This document shows, one piece after another, positions 55,161 through 64,000 of a DNA stretch of 64,000 nt (position 1 is its first letter; every line of letters starts with the position of its first letter). The notes under the pieces are model-generated. The model saw nothing but the letters and a program-made list of their open reading frames with translations, searched no databases and was not told the origin of the DNA. Source of the stretch: Noviherbaspirillum aerium (GTDB taxonomy: Bacteria; Pseudomonadota; Gammaproteobacteria; Burkholderiales; Burkholderiaceae_D); assembly GCF_008929045.1 (NCBI RefSeq), contig NZ_VFAH01000007.1, forward strand, positions 205,647 to 269,646. Reading direction: 5' to 3'. Position numbers and translations under genes: made by a program.

Positions 55161-56378
55161 ATGACTGTTTCCTTCCGTAATGCCGATCCGCTGCAGCTGG
55201 CCGATGCGCTGCGGCAAGCCCATGTCCGCAGCATGCTGCTGTTTCGCAGCCTTGCCGCGGCCGGATTCGACGTCGCCGGCAGCGTGCCCCGCCTGCCTGT
55301 CATCAACCCGCCGCTCTGGGAAATCGGCCATGCCGCCTGGTTTGCGGAATGGTACGGTTTGCGGGAAGCGGCCAGCAGTGCGCCGTCGGCAGCCCGGCAT
55401 CCATCCCTGCTGAGCCGGTCCGACGACTGGTTCGATTCTAATACGGTAGCGCATGATGCGCGATGGACATTGCCTCTTCCATCCTCCGGCGAGATCCTGG
55501 CCTATTGTCGTGAAGTCCATGAGCGCGTGCTGGAACGCTTGCTCCGCAGCCCGCATGACGATGCGGCGCTCTACCCCTTCCGTCTACTGCTTGCGCATGA
55601 AAACATGCATGGCGACGCTTTCTTCTACACGCTGCAAACCCTCGGCGTCCGGCCGCCATCGCAGCTGCAGGAAGGCGCGCCGGCCGCGGCACCGGTTGCG
55701 CAGGGCGGGGAAGGGGCCGGCGAGGAAGAGATTGCCTTTGACAGTGCGGCGTTTCGCATCGGCGTGCCGCCCGGCGAAGGCTTTGCCTTCGATAACGAGC
55801 AGCATGCGCACCTGCGGGAAGTGGCCGGTTTCACCATCGATGCGCAAGCCGTATCAAACCGGCAATACCTGGAGTTCATCGCGGATGGCGGTTACCGCCA
55901 TCCGCAATTCTGGAGCGAGGCCGGCCGCCGCTGGATGGCGCAGACGAAGCGCCAAGCGCCCGCCTACTGGCAGGATCCCCAGGCCTGGCGCTGCCGCCGC
56001 TTTGCCGATGACATCGCCTTGCCGCCGGAGGAGCCGGTGCGCCATGTCAGCCTGTTCGAAGCCGAGGCGTATTGCGCCTGGGCCGGACGGCGGCTGCCGA
56101 CGGAAACCGAATGGGAATACGCGGCCCGTTCGCAGCCCGGGCGCTTCCGCTGGGGACGCGTATGGGAATGGACCGCTTCCGTCTTCGAAGCCTATCCGGG
56201 ATTCGAACCCGGTCCTTACCGTGAATACTCCGCGCCCTTCTTCGGCAGCCATCAATCCGTGCGCGGCGCCTCATTCGCCACGGCGGCGTGCATGCGCGCG
56301 CCGCAATACCGCAATTTCTACCGCGCGCATCGCGACGATATCTTCGTCGGCTTCCGCACCTGCGCAACAGCATACTGA
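55161..56378 (+). CDS. senA: SenA selenoneine synthase (EgtB-like DinB-FGE enzyme)
   Basis: A 405-aa enzyme of the EgtB/SenA group. DinB-like N-terminal half with the iron-binding His triad: His57 (WEIGHAAWF) and His146/His150 (AHENMHGDAF). C-terminal FGE-sulfatase-type half: VSNRQYLEFIADGGY, LPTETEWEYAAR, VWEWTASVFEAYPGF, VRGASFAT and a C-terminal FVGFRTC. SenA joins a selenosugar to hercynine; the neighbouring senB supports SenA over EgtB. ATG 55161 fits the family start. The start-to-start gap with senB is 61 bases, so a shared promoter region lies within the two genes' 5' ends. Confidence 0.8.
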   Translation: MTVSFRNADPLQLADALRQAHVRSMLLFRSLAAAGFDVAGSVPRLPVINPPLWEIGHAAWFAEWYGLREAASSAPSAARHPSLLSRSDDWFDSNTVAHDARWTLPLPSSGEILAYCREVHERVLERLLRSPHDDAALYPFRLLLAHENMHGDAFFYTLQTLGVRPPSQLQEGAPAAAPVAQGGEGAGEEEIAFDSAAFRIGVPPGEGFAFDNEQHAHLREVAGFTIDAQAVSNRQYLEFIADGGYRHPQFWSEAGRRWMAQTKRQAPAYWQDPQAWRCRRFADDIALPPEEPVRHVSLFEAEAYCAWAGRRLPTETEWEYAARSQPGRFRWGRVWEWTASVFEAYPGFEPGPYREYSAPFFGSHQSVRGASFATAACMRAPQYRNFYRAHRDDIFVGFRTCATAY

Positions 56379-56394
56379 CCATCAAGAGACTGCC

Positions 56395-56778
56395 ATGCCC
56401 GTTACCACGCCTCCGGCGCGCAACATCTTCGGCGAACCCCTGGTTCCCTGTTCCTTCGATCCGCTAACCGGCTTTTTCCGCGACGGCTGCTGCAAGACCA
56501 ATGCCGAAGACATCGGCACCCATGTCGTCTGCGCCATCATGACCGACGAATTTCTCGCCTTCAGCGCCAGCCGCGGCAATGATCTGTCGACCCCGGTGCC
56601 GGAATGGGGCTTCCCCGGACTCAAGGGCGGCGATCAATGGTGCCTGTGCGCGCTGCGCTGGATGGAAGCCCTGGAAGCGGACATGGCGCCGCCGGTGGTC
56701 CTGGAAAGCACCAACCTGGCAGCTCTCGAAATGATCGACGAGGATGTGCTCAAGCAATTCGATCACCGGCTGCGCTGA
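56395..56778 (+). CDS. DUF2237 protein
   Basis: A 127-aa protein matching DUF2237: NIFGEPLVPCSFDPLTGFFR, DGCCKTNAEDIGTHVVCAIM, FLAFSASRGNDLSTP and LKGGDQWCLCALRW. Several conserved Cys suggest metal or redox chemistry; function unknown. It starts 16 bases after senA and may be cotranscribed. Confidence 0.85.
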   Translation: MPVTTPPARNIFGEPLVPCSFDPLTGFFRDGCCKTNAEDIGTHVVCAIMTDEFLAFSASRGNDLSTPVPEWGFPGLKGGDQWCLCALRWMEALEADMAPPVVLESTNLAALEMIDEDVLKQFDHRLR

Positions 56779-56803
56779 TGGCCGTTGATACCCATCCCGG
56801 GTC

Positions 56804-59800
56804 ATGACTCGGGATCGGCGTAAATCGGTACAAGACAAAAACTCCGCATGTCGCGGCCCGCCGCGGGCGAATCTTTTCGGCACGGATGACTCAAAACGGG
56901 TCCGCCCACTCGAATTCTATTGCCTGGATGTGCCGATATCGGAAGACACCTCTCTAGCAAATCATGGCCCGCCCCAGCGGTCCGTTCGTACATTGCTGCT
57001 ATGGCTTGTGCTCGGATGTTTGCTGCCGGGAATCTTCGGCGCCGTATTTTTGCTGATTCACGAGTATCGATTGAGCCGGTCGCAACTGGAGCGCGATACG
57101 CTGCAGACGGCGCGGGCGCTGGTTCAGACCATCGATACGCAGATTCTCGGCGTTCAGCGGCTCGGACAGGGCCTGGCCACCTCCGACGCCATCGAACCCG
57201 GAGACCTTCAGCGCTTTCACGCGCAGGCCAGGCAAACCCTTGCCGAGGCAGGGCTCGGGTCAACCATCAGCCTCTCCGATAATGCCGGGCGGCTCGCCGT
57301 CAACACCGGGGCGGAGTACGGGAGCAGCCTTCCATTGAACGGCAATACGGAACTCGTGCGCCGGGTGTTCGCGGAAAGCGGCCCGGTGATTTCTCCCCTC
57401 TTTGCAAGCGCCATCACCGGAAAGCTGCTGATGGCGGTCGGCGTGCCGGTGATACGCAACAGCCTGGTGATTTACGCATTGACCGTCTCCATCGAGTCGA
57501 AGGGCTTCAGCGACATTCTCCGGGCCCAGCGCCTGCCCGCGGGATGGGTGGCCACGGTAATCGACAGTACCGGTGTCATCGTCGCGCGCAGCCAGGACGC
57601 CGAAAGGCTTACGGGCCGTAAAGTTCCGGAACGCTACCTCAAGGATCTGACGAAGGGCACTGAGGGGAATTTCGAAGGAATCAATGGTGATGGCGTCGAT
57701 GTTCTTGTCACTTATGCGCAGTCGCCGCTGACCGGCTGGCGGGTCGCTGTCAATATTCCACATGAATTGCTGGCCAGCGAACTGTCCCGTCAGCTAGGTA
57801 TTCTCGGCGTGGGCATACTCTGCCTGATTTTTCTTGTACTGGCGCTCGCCCATCTCCTCAGCCAGAGGATAGCGCGCTCCTTTCAGTCGCTGGTGAAACC
57901 GGCGGCGGCGCTGGGCATGGGCGACAAGATCGTTCTGCCGCGCGTTGAAGTCAAGGAGGCCGCCCAGGTCACGGCAGCTTTGAAGGAAGCGGCGGCCTTG
58001 CTTGAAGCGCGTTCCGCGGCTCTCAGGGACCGGGAGCGCGACCTGGCCGAACACAGCAAGGCCCTCCGGCTGAGCGAGACGCGCCTGAAGACGGTGACCG
58101 AGCATGCGCCCGTTGCCATTGCCATATTTGACAGGCATATGCGCTATCTGGCGGCAAGCCGGCTCTGGCTGAAGAATCTGCTGCTCGACAACAGGGAAGT
58201 GATCGGCGCATGCCATTACGAGCTCGTTCCGGGCATACCGGAAGCATGGCGCGATGCGCATCGGCGCGGCCTCGCCGGCGAGGCACTGAGGGCGGACGCT
58301 GATTGCTTTGTTCGGTCCGATGGAACGATACAGTGGTATCGATGGGAAATCTGGCCATGGACAGACGATACCGATGAAGTCGGCGGCATCATCATTTCCG
58401 CCGAAGACATTACCGAGCGTATCGCCGCGGAACGCAAGCTCCGCGACAGCGAATCCCGGCTGGCGCTCGCATTGAAGGCCGGGAATACGGCGGTATGGGA
58501 AATCGATGTGACGAGCGAGCGCCTGCTGCCCGCCGACGACAGGCTGTTTTCCATGCTTGGCTATTCCGCCGCCGGGATGGATACGGTCGGCAAATGGATC
58601 GAGCGCATTCATGAAGACGAACGCAATACCGCGCGCAGATTGCTCAATGACGTGATCCTGGGAAGCAGCGACGGTTTTTCACTGGAAGCCCGCTATCGCA
58701 CCGCGGATGGGAACTGGCACTGGCTTCTTTGCCAGGGCACGGCCAGCGAACGTTCCGACGATGGACGCGCAATCCGGCTGGTGGGGACGCATACCGACAT
58801 CGATGCGAGGAAGATGGCGGAACAAAGGGCACGCGAGGCCGCGCTGCATGATCCTCTCACCGGCTTGCCGAACCGCGCTCTCGTGTTCGAATACGGCAAC
58901 CGCTTGCTCGCCGCAGCGCAGCGCAAGCATGGCCAGGGCGCCCTGCTGTTCATCGATCTCGACCGGTTCAAGCCCATCAATGATCTCTACGGACATGATG
59001 TCGGCGACAGGGTGCTGCAGGAAGTCAGCCGCCGCCTGCTCTCCTGCACCCGGGCGGAAGACCTGGTCGGGCGGCTGGGGGGAGATGAATTCGTGATCGT
59101 GCTCCCCCACCTTGCGCCGGATCTGCATCGGGCCGCGGTCGTGGCTTCGCATGTGATCGACAGTCTCAACAATCGCATCATCATCGACTCGCTGGAGTTG
59201 TCCCTCTCCGCATCGATTGGCATTAGTTATTATCCGGCTCATGCAACAGGGATGAGCGAGCTGATTCATGCGGCCGATCTCGCCATGTATCAGGTAAAGC
59301 AATCAGGACGCGCCAGCTTCCAGGAATATCGCGATGAATTCAATCAGCGCGCCGATGAAGCCTATTCCCTCGAGGCGCGTTTGCGGCAAGCCCTCAGGCA
59401 TGGCCGACTGAGCCTTCACTACCAGCCGGTGGTCGACATGGACAGCGGCTTGCTCATCGGCGCGGAGGCTCTCGTGCGCCTTGCCGATGGCGGACAGGCG
59501 GTCGGCCCGCAAACCTTCATCCCGGTCGCTGAATCCGCAGGTCTGATCGGCGAACTTGGCGAATGGGTCGTGAAGGAAGCCTGCCGGCAGCATCGCGCCT
59601 GGCTTGCCAGCGGATTGAAGGTTTCGCTCGCGATCAATGTTTCTCCGCTCCAGTTCAGGGAAAAAGGGTTCGCCGAAAAAATGCGGGAGATCATTCTCGA
59701 CGCACGGATCGATCCCTCCTTCATTCAGCTGGAGGTCACCGAAAGCGCCGTCATGGAAAATATCGATGACGCCGCCGCCGTCCTCAACAGGATCAAGTCG

Positions 59801-60124
59801 CTTGGGGTGAAAGTGGCGCTCGACGACTTCGGGACCGGATACTCCAGCCTCAGTCATTTGAGCAGCCTGCCGCTCGACAAGCTCAAGGTCGATCAATCCT
59901 TCGTGCGGCGAATCGGTTGCGATCACTCGAGCCAGCTGGTCACCGAAGCCATCATTGCCCTGGGCCGCAGTCTCAAGCTGGAAGTCATCGGCGAAGGCAT
60001 CGAATCCGAGGACGCCTTCCTGTACCTCAAGGCGCACGGCTGCAATCATGCGCAGGGATACTGGCTCAGCCGTCCCCTGCCGGCGGAGCAGTTCGCGCAA
60101 TGGTGCGAGCAACAGATCTCATAG
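56804..60124 (+). CDS. Cache-PAS-PAS-GGDEF-EAL cyclic-di-GMP protein
   Basis: A 1106-aa membrane protein. Helix near residues 62-86 (LLLWLVLGCLLPGIFGAVFL), periplasmic Cache-type domain (about 90-325), helix (about 333-355), HAMP-like linker, two PAS domains (about 430-545 and 560-680), GGDEF with RLGGDEF and EAL with GAEALVR, LDDFGTGYSS and GEGIES. The first 55 residues lack family features and the true start may be later (for example the GTG near 56930). Third such protein in the window. Confidence 0.88.
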   Translation: MTRDRRKSVQDKNSACRGPPRANLFGTDDSKRVRPLEFYCLDVPISEDTSLANHGPPQRSVRTLLLWLVLGCLLPGIFGAVFLLIHEYRLSRSQLERDTLQTARALVQTIDTQILGVQRLGQGLATSDAIEPGDLQRFHAQARQTLAEAGLGSTISLSDNAGRLAVNTGAEYGSSLPLNGNTELVRRVFAESGPVISPLFASAITGKLLMAVGVPVIRNSLVIYALTVSIESKGFSDILRAQRLPAGWVATVIDSTGVIVARSQDAERLTGRKVPERYLKDLTKGTEGNFEGINGDGVDVLVTYAQSPLTGWRVAVNIPHELLASELSRQLGILGVGILCLIFLVLALAHLLSQRIARSFQSLVKPAAALGMGDKIVLPRVEVKEAAQVTAALKEAAALLEARSAALRDRERDLAEHSKALRLSETRLKTVTEHAPVAIAIFDRHMRYLAASRLWLKNLLLDNREVIGACHYELVPGIPEAWRDAHRRGLAGEALRADADCFVRSDGTIQWYRWEIWPWTDDTDEVGGIIISAEDITERIAAERKLRDSESRLALALKAGNTAVWEIDVTSERLLPADDRLFSMLGYSAAGMDTVGKWIERIHEDERNTARRLLNDVILGSSDGFSLEARYRTADGNWHWLLCQGTASERSDDGRAIRLVGTHTDIDARKMAEQRAREAALHDPLTGLPNRALVFEYGNRLLAAAQRKHGQGALLFIDLDRFKPINDLYGHDVGDRVLQEVSRRLLSCTRAEDLVGRLGGDEFVIVLPHLAPDLHRAAVVASHVIDSLNNRIIIDSLELSLSASIGISYYPAHATGMSELIHAADLAMYQVKQSGRASFQEYRDEFNQRADEAYSLEARLRQALRHGRLSLHYQPVVDMDSGLLIGAEALVRLADGGQAVGPQTFIPVAESAGLIGELGEWVVKEACRQHRAWLASGLKVSLAINVSPLQFREKGFAEKMREIILDARIDPSFIQLEVTESAVMENIDDAAAVLNRIKSLGVKVALDDFGTGYSSLSHLSSLPLDKLKVDQSFVRRIGCDHSSQLVTEAIIALGRSLKLEVIGEGIESEDAFLYLKAHGCNHAQGYWLSRPLPAEQFAQWCEQQIS

Positions 60125-60239
60125 TGCCGCTTTCCACGCCGCTCATCATCGGCCAGCCGCGGCAGCCCGCGGCCCCTTCTGAAGTTGAGTTGAGGTATGA
60201 TCAAATTCGTTCCTCATACCTTCAGGCAAGCATAAAAAC

Positions 60240-61172
60240 ATGACAACACCGGAGACAAACCTTACCCCCATCCGTTTCGACAATCAGGTCGCCATCGTGA
60301 CCGGGGCCGGCGGTGGCCTCGGCCGCTCGCATGCAATGCAACTTGCCGCACGCGGCGCCAAAGTGGTTGTCAACGATCTCGGCGTATCGCGCGACGGCGC
60401 CGGCTCCGCCGTCTCGGCAGCGCAGCGGGTGGTCGATGAAATCCGCGCCGCAGGCGGCGAGGCTATCGCCAGCCCTGCGTCGGTGACCGACCCGGACAGC
60501 GTGGCGCAGATGGTGGAAGCGGCAATCAGGCAGTGGGGACGCATCGACATCCTGGTCAACAATGCCGGCTTCCTGCGCGACAAGAGCTTCTCCAAAATGA
60601 CCCTGGATGATTTTCGCGCCATCGTCGATGTCCATCTGATGGGCGCCGTCTACTGCACCAAGGCGGTGTGGGACATCATGAAGCAGCAGAACTATGGCCG
60701 CATCGTGATGACGACCTCATCTTCCGGCCTGTTCGGCAATTTCGGCCAGGCCAACTACGGCGCGGCCAAAATGGCCTTGGTCGGTCTGATGCAAACGCTC
60801 GCCATCGAAGGCGAGAAATACAATGTCCGCGTCAACTGTCTCGCGCCTACCGCCGCCACGCGGATGACGGAAGAGTTGATGAGCGCCGACGACCTGGCCC
60901 TGCTGACCCCGGAAAGCGTCACGCCAGGCATGCTGTACCTGGTATCGCGCGATGCGCCGACCAAGACGGTGCTGTGCGCGGGCGCGGGCACCTTCTCGCG
61001 TTCCAATATCACCCTCACCGATGGTCTGCATATCGGAGCGCGTACCGACGCGGCCGAACTGCTGGCCGCCAGCGCCGGCCACCTGGCGGAACGCAGCGGT
61101 GAGATCGTTCCAGCCACCGGCTTCCAGCAGTCGCAGATGGAAGTCGCCAAGGCACGCGCCGCACGCTCCTGA
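60240..61172 (+). CDS. SDR dehydrogenase, (3R)-hydroxyacyl-CoA dehydrogenase (MFE-2) type
   Basis: A 310-aa short-chain dehydrogenase. NADP/NAD site VTGAGGGLGRSHAM, DLGVSRDG, NNAGFLRDKS, and the catalytic Ser...YGAAK (SSSSGLFGNFGQANYGAAKM). The DLGV and GLGRSHA features point to the dehydrogenase domain of peroxisomal-type multifunctional enzyme 2, which oxidises (3R)-hydroxyacyl-CoA. The C-terminal 80 residues are longer than in simple SDRs, with no hydratase domain. It stands alone. Confidence 0.85.
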   Translation: MTTPETNLTPIRFDNQVAIVTGAGGGLGRSHAMQLAARGAKVVVNDLGVSRDGAGSAVSAAQRVVDEIRAAGGEAIASPASVTDPDSVAQMVEAAIRQWGRIDILVNNAGFLRDKSFSKMTLDDFRAIVDVHLMGAVYCTKAVWDIMKQQNYGRIVMTTSSSGLFGNFGQANYGAAKMALVGLMQTLAIEGEKYNVRVNCLAPTAATRMTEELMSADDLALLTPESVTPGMLYLVSRDAPTKTVLCAGAGTFSRSNITLTDGLHIGARTDAAELLAASAGHLAERSGEIVPATGFQQSQMEVAKARAARS

Positions 61173-61200
61173 TCGCCAGGCTTTCCAGGCTCATTTGAAG

Positions 61201-61228
61201 AAGAGGCGGGCCAAAGTGTCCGCTTCTT
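61201..61228 (+). terminator. rho-independent terminator after the SDR gene
   Basis: AAGAGGCGG and CCGCTTCTT pair (one G-T) around a 10-base loop, followed by TGCTTTTGC, 28 bases after the SDR stop. The rest of 61173-61601 shows no gene. Confidence 0.6.
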
Positions 61229-61601
61229 TGCTTTTGCGCTTATCTTGCTGCTCTTGCGCGGCAACATCCTTCCATCACAAGGGTGAAAAAAGGCAATCTT
61301 TCGTTCCTTCAATTAACCACCGGATACCTTGATCGAAGCAAGGACAGTGACCTGTTCGGGCATGGTTTCCGATGGCATTCGCATGACGCCGGATTCATCA
61401 TGAGGCCCGGAATGTACGAGGCGCGAAGGCGCTATCATCAATGCCAACCGATTCAAGCAAGGGCGGGGATGCCAACCTAATCCGTCGGGCCGATGTGCGA
61501 CGGAGATCTTGCCATCAAGCCAATCTGCACCTGCCGTGAACCGACCGTGATCTTTGCAATCCACTTGCGGAGCACGAAAGGAAACATCAACAAGGATATG
61601 C

Positions 61602-62654
61602 ATGAACGAACAGACCACCGACTCTCAGTCCAAACGCATTCCCGCCGAGGAATTGATGCAATGGAGCAGCGATGCCTTCGCCGCATGCGGCATGAGCAGG
61701 CAGGACGCGGACACCGGTGCGCGCGTCCTGCTGCGCACCAGCTTGCGCGGCATTGATACGCATGGCGTGTCACGCCTTCCCGTTTATGTCGAGAAGCTGT
61801 GCAATGGCGAAGTCGATCCTCATGCGCAGCCACTGATCGAAAGCCGGCACGGCGCGCTGCATTGCGACGGCAGAAATGGCCTCGGGCAGGTGGTGGCCAG
61901 CCGCGCCATGGCAGAAACCATCGCCACGGCGCGAGCAACGGCGCTGGCCGCCTGCACCATCCGCAATAGCGGCCATCTCGCGGCGCTCGGCATGTTCCTG
62001 CTGCAAGCCAGTGAACAGGGCATGTTTGCATTGCTCTGCCAGAAAACGCCGCCGCTGATGGCCTTGCCGGGATCGACCGCGCGTGCCATCGGCAACAATC
62101 CGATCGCGTTTTCCATGCCGGTGAACGACGGGCCGCCCATGGTATTCGACATGGCGTCCAGCGTCGTGGCGCGCGGCAATGTCTTGCAGGCGGTGCGTGA
62201 CAAGCTGCCGTCAATACCGGAAGGCTGGGCCATCGGCCCGGACGGCATGCCCACCACCGATCCCACGCAGGCCCTGGCCGGCGCCATGCTGCCGGTCGCC
62301 GGCTACAAGGGAATCGGCCTGGCAATGCTGGTCGAATGTCTTGCAGGCAGTTTCAGCGGAACCGAGCCCGCCCGCAATCTCAATACCGGCACTGCCGGCT
62401 CGGCCTCCGATGCGAGCGCATTCCTGCTGGTGATCAACCCGGAATTGATGTTCGGGCGCGCCGCCTTCGACGCCTATTCCAGCGCATGGCTGCAGCACTA
62501 CCTGCAGGCTTCAGGGCCTTTCGCCCGCTATCCGGGCCAGCGCCAGGCAGCCTGTGAAGCGGAGCGCCTGCGCGAGGGCATTCCCCTACCGGCCGCGCTG
62601 CGGGAAGAGCTGAGGCAGGTCGGAGAACGGCTGGGAATTGGCTTCCACTGGTAA
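61602..62654 (+). CDS. malate/L-lactate dehydrogenase family protein
   Basis: Start chosen at ATG 61602 (AAGGA five bases upstream). The 350-aa enzyme belongs to the malate/L-sulfolactate/ureidoglycolate dehydrogenase family (Ldh_2): LLRTSLRGIDTHGVSRLP, NSGHLAALG, TPPLMALPGSTARAIGNNPI, FDMASSVVARGNV and YKGIGLAMLVECLAG. NAD(P)-dependent oxidation of a 2-hydroxyacid; the exact substrate cannot be read from sequence. Followed by the MITE-like copy B. Confidence 0.85.
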   Translation: MNEQTTDSQSKRIPAEELMQWSSDAFAACGMSRQDADTGARVLLRTSLRGIDTHGVSRLPVYVEKLCNGEVDPHAQPLIESRHGALHCDGRNGLGQVVASRAMAETIATARATALAACTIRNSGHLAALGMFLLQASEQGMFALLCQKTPPLMALPGSTARAIGNNPIAFSMPVNDGPPMVFDMASSVVARGNVLQAVRDKLPSIPEGWAIGPDGMPTTDPTQALAGAMLPVAGYKGIGLAMLVECLAGSFSGTEPARNLNTGTAGSASDASAFLLVINPELMFGRAAFDAYSSAWLQHYLQASGPFARYPGQRQAACEAERLREGIPLPAALREELRQVGERLGIGFHW

Positions 62655-62780
62655 ATGTCATCATGAACCGCATGGTCAGCCTCCATGTGGTCCTGGGCAA
62701 GCGTTCAAACAGCAAGACAGGAGGCGTTTCCCAAACGGTTGCGTCAGCCCGGGCGGAAGGTAAGGTGAAGAGAGTAAGGC

Positions 62781-62940
62781 CTGGAGCGGATTGCAGGTAA
62801 TGGTCGGGCGCCTCGGCTTGCCCTAAGCGCATGGCAGCGTGTTCGTCGCTTGTGTGGCCGCCACAAGGCGCTCCTTGCGCCTTGCGCTGCCTCCCGGGGC
62901 AAACCGATTCCTCCATACACCCACCCGCAATCCGCTCTAG
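62781..62940. mobile_element. MITE-like element, copy B (160 bp)
   Basis: Ends CTGGAGCGGATT (62781-62792) and AATCCGCTCTAG (62929-62940), one mismatch between the repeats. In reverse complement both arms match copy A at 47009-47101; 67 additional bases sit in the middle and contain an imperfect hairpin of GCGCAAGG-type sequence. Copy A may be an internal-deletion form. It lies between the dehydrogenase gene and the 3' end of the membrane-protein gene. Confidence 0.8.
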
Positions 62941-62953
62941 CTTCCTTCAGGCT

Positions 62954-63415
62954 TCAATCCTTCTTTTCCCGAAATTCGACGTCAATCACCTTGTTGTCTG
63001 CGCCGCCCGGTCGATCGGGACCCTGGAACGTCCTGAAAAAAGATGTGAATGCATGCGCGACGATCGTGCGTCGCATCCATCGATAGCTGAGCAGAAAGCT
63101 CGCCGCCAGGCCGAGAAACACCACCGGCACCATCTCCCCGCGATAAAGAAAGTGCAGCAGGCAGAAAGACAGTAGGGCCACGATTACCGGCAGCCTGGCT
63201 TTCCCCGGCAGCATGCCGACAGTCCGCAGCTTTCCCTGCCGCACCCAGGGAAGCCTGGCGAAGATCACACCAAGAAGCAGACCGGCGGCAACACGCCCAA
63301 TATCCAGATACTCGGCGAGAACGCCGACAACGAGATAGCCGGCGTAAGTACTGGTGCTGGCCAGTGCCACCAGCATCAATAGAAAGATAACGGCGGCCAG
63401 CTTTGGCATGCGCAT
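62954..63415 (-). CDS. small membrane protein, unknown
   Basis: A 153-aa protein with about four hydrophobic segments (AVIFLLMLVALASTSTYAGY; VGVLAEYLDIGRVAAGLLLG; VALLSFCLLHFLY; VVFLGLAASFLLSY) and a hydrophilic C-terminus. Family not recognised. Its stop lies 14 bases from the MITE-like element. Confidence 0.6.
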   Translation of the reverse strand: MRMPKLAAVIFLLMLVALASTSTYAGYLVVGVLAEYLDIGRVAAGLLLGVIFARLPWVRQGKLRTVGMLPGKARLPVIVALLSFCLLHFLYRGEMVPVVFLGLAASFLLSYRWMRRTIVAHAFTSFFRTFQGPDRPGGADNKVIDVEFREKKD

Positions 63416-63646
63416 TGCGGCTTTTACAAGTAAGCGTAAGATTTGTTTTGCTCCTGCAACGGTGACCGCCGAAAGGCGATCCTTGTCTGGATGGATGATA
63501 AAGCCTTATGACTACGACGAGGCAAGACCACAAGGCGTCGCACTCCCGGACTCTGGTGCTGCGCCTGTTCAGGCATCGGTTTCAGGACCGCTTTCGCACT
63601 GGACGTTGCCAGAATATCTTTATATTTCTTTAACCCAAAAAAATAG

Positions 63647-63676
63647 TTGGCAGTCGCCGAAAGCCTTTGCTATAGT
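63647..63676 (+). promoter_or_regulatory. rRNA operon promoter
   Basis: TTGGCA (63647-63652), 18-base spacer, TATAGT (63671-63676), preceded by an A/T-rich UP-element-like stretch (63612-63646). This layout, followed by a boxA-like sequence, is that of a proteobacterial rrn P1 promoter. Confidence 0.75.
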
Positions 63677-63681
63677 TCGGC

Positions 63682-64000
63682 TCCCGTCGCGAAACGCAGC
63701 AAACAAAGCGAAGCGCGGCAGGGACAAAACGGTGCAGCAGGAGTCGCAATATCGACCCTTGAAGCCCGCCAGCCGGACCCGATATAAGGTGGACGGCGAC
63801 AGACACGACGCTCTGTCAGGCAACAGGTCTTTAACAACCAACAACCGATAAGTGTGGGCGCTTGATGAAGCGAGCCGGCGGCGCAAGCTGCAAGCTCAAA
63901 CAACATGAAGTGCTCACAAGAGAAACAAATAGGAAGTATCGCAAGATATTTTTCTGTCAGTATTTTGAGTGAGCGACACCTCGCAAGAGGTTGCCCGCAA
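63682..64000 (+). ncRNA. 16S rRNA leader (pre-rRNA), gene starts beyond window
   Basis: Transcribed leader downstream of the rrn promoter. GGTCTTTAACAA at 63826-63837 is a boxA antitermination site (consensus TGCTCTTTAACA). The GAGTGAGCGACACC segment near the end resembles betaproteobacterial 16S leaders. The mature 16S start is not reached. Confidence 0.7.

Noticed and set aside
1..64000. CRISPR arrays and tRNA genes
   Set aside because: No regularly spaced direct repeats and no T-loop/anticodon arrangement were seen on either strand by eye.

Overview
The window is high-GC proteobacterial DNA that reads as a chromosome segment of a betaproteobacterium in Burkholderiales, most likely Oxalobacteraceae (Herbaspirillum/Noviherbaspirillum-like). 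This rests on gene families and gene order: DUF802-OmpA-DUF2894, PA2778/PA2779, an aorABCDE-ordered tungsten enzyme operon, senA/senB, a fused indolepyruvate oxidoreductase and an Hrp-type promoter. The right edge (63.6-64.0 kb) is the promoter and leader of an rRNA operon whose 16S gene starts just outside. Genus is inference.

Layout. 0-2.1 kb: end of a DUF802/OmpA(MotB-like)/DUF2894 operon. 2.3-5.1 kb: sialidase-fold protein and two membrane proteins. 5.0-8.2 kb (minus): NnrU-like protein, epoxide hydrolase, small ORF, P-loop kinase, Crp/Fnr regulator. 8.5-12.5 kb: MIO-type ammonia-lyase, M20 amidohydrolase and a divergent GntR/FCD regulator with a palindromic operator candidate. 12.6-16 kb: GGDEF/EAL protein and Cys-rich copper-storage-like protein. 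16.2-22 kb: LysR regulator, divergent indolepyruvate:ferredoxin oxidoreductase, HPF, DUF2062. 22-25.4 kb: lipoprotein and DUF4331 protein divergent from an ECF sigma factor with a cupin-only partner. 25.4-27.5 kb: decayed IS3-type transposase, aldo/keto reductase and a gene-poor stretch. 27.5-32.7 kb: PAAR-Rhs toxin, AT-rich toxin tip and immunity candidate, and an Eag-type chaperone cut by one amber codon. 33-36 kb: TPR/oxygenase-like protein, small membrane proteins, broken FGE-type gene. 36.2-39.4 kb: Hrp-box promoter, CesT-like chaperone and a 741-aa putative type III effector. 39.5-44.7 kb: TupA and a tungsten aldehyde oxidoreductase operon. 45.7-51 kb: PA2779/PA2778 pair, DUF3616, second GGDEF/EAL protein. 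51.8-56.8 kb: hybrid histidine kinase, senB, divergent senA, DUF2237. 56.8-63.4 kb: third GGDEF/EAL protein, SDR, malate/lactate dehydrogenase-like enzyme, membrane protein.

The most interesting locus is 36.2-39.1 kb. A near-consensus HrpL-type promoter precedes a CesT-like chaperone and a large protein with a Josephin/papain-like Cys-His-Asp arrangement, nuclear-localisation-like basic clusters and three C-terminal repeats resembling AP2 DNA-binding domains. That combination suggests a nuclear-acting type III effector. Other notable items: two copies of a MITE-like element with 12-bp terminal inverted repeats; a second dispersed hairpin repeat; gene stop codons lying inside the CTAG ends of both repeat families; the amber-interrupted chaperone next to an orphan Rhs; and a divergent senA/senB pair without senC.

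All family assignments come from reading motifs and context; no database search was run.
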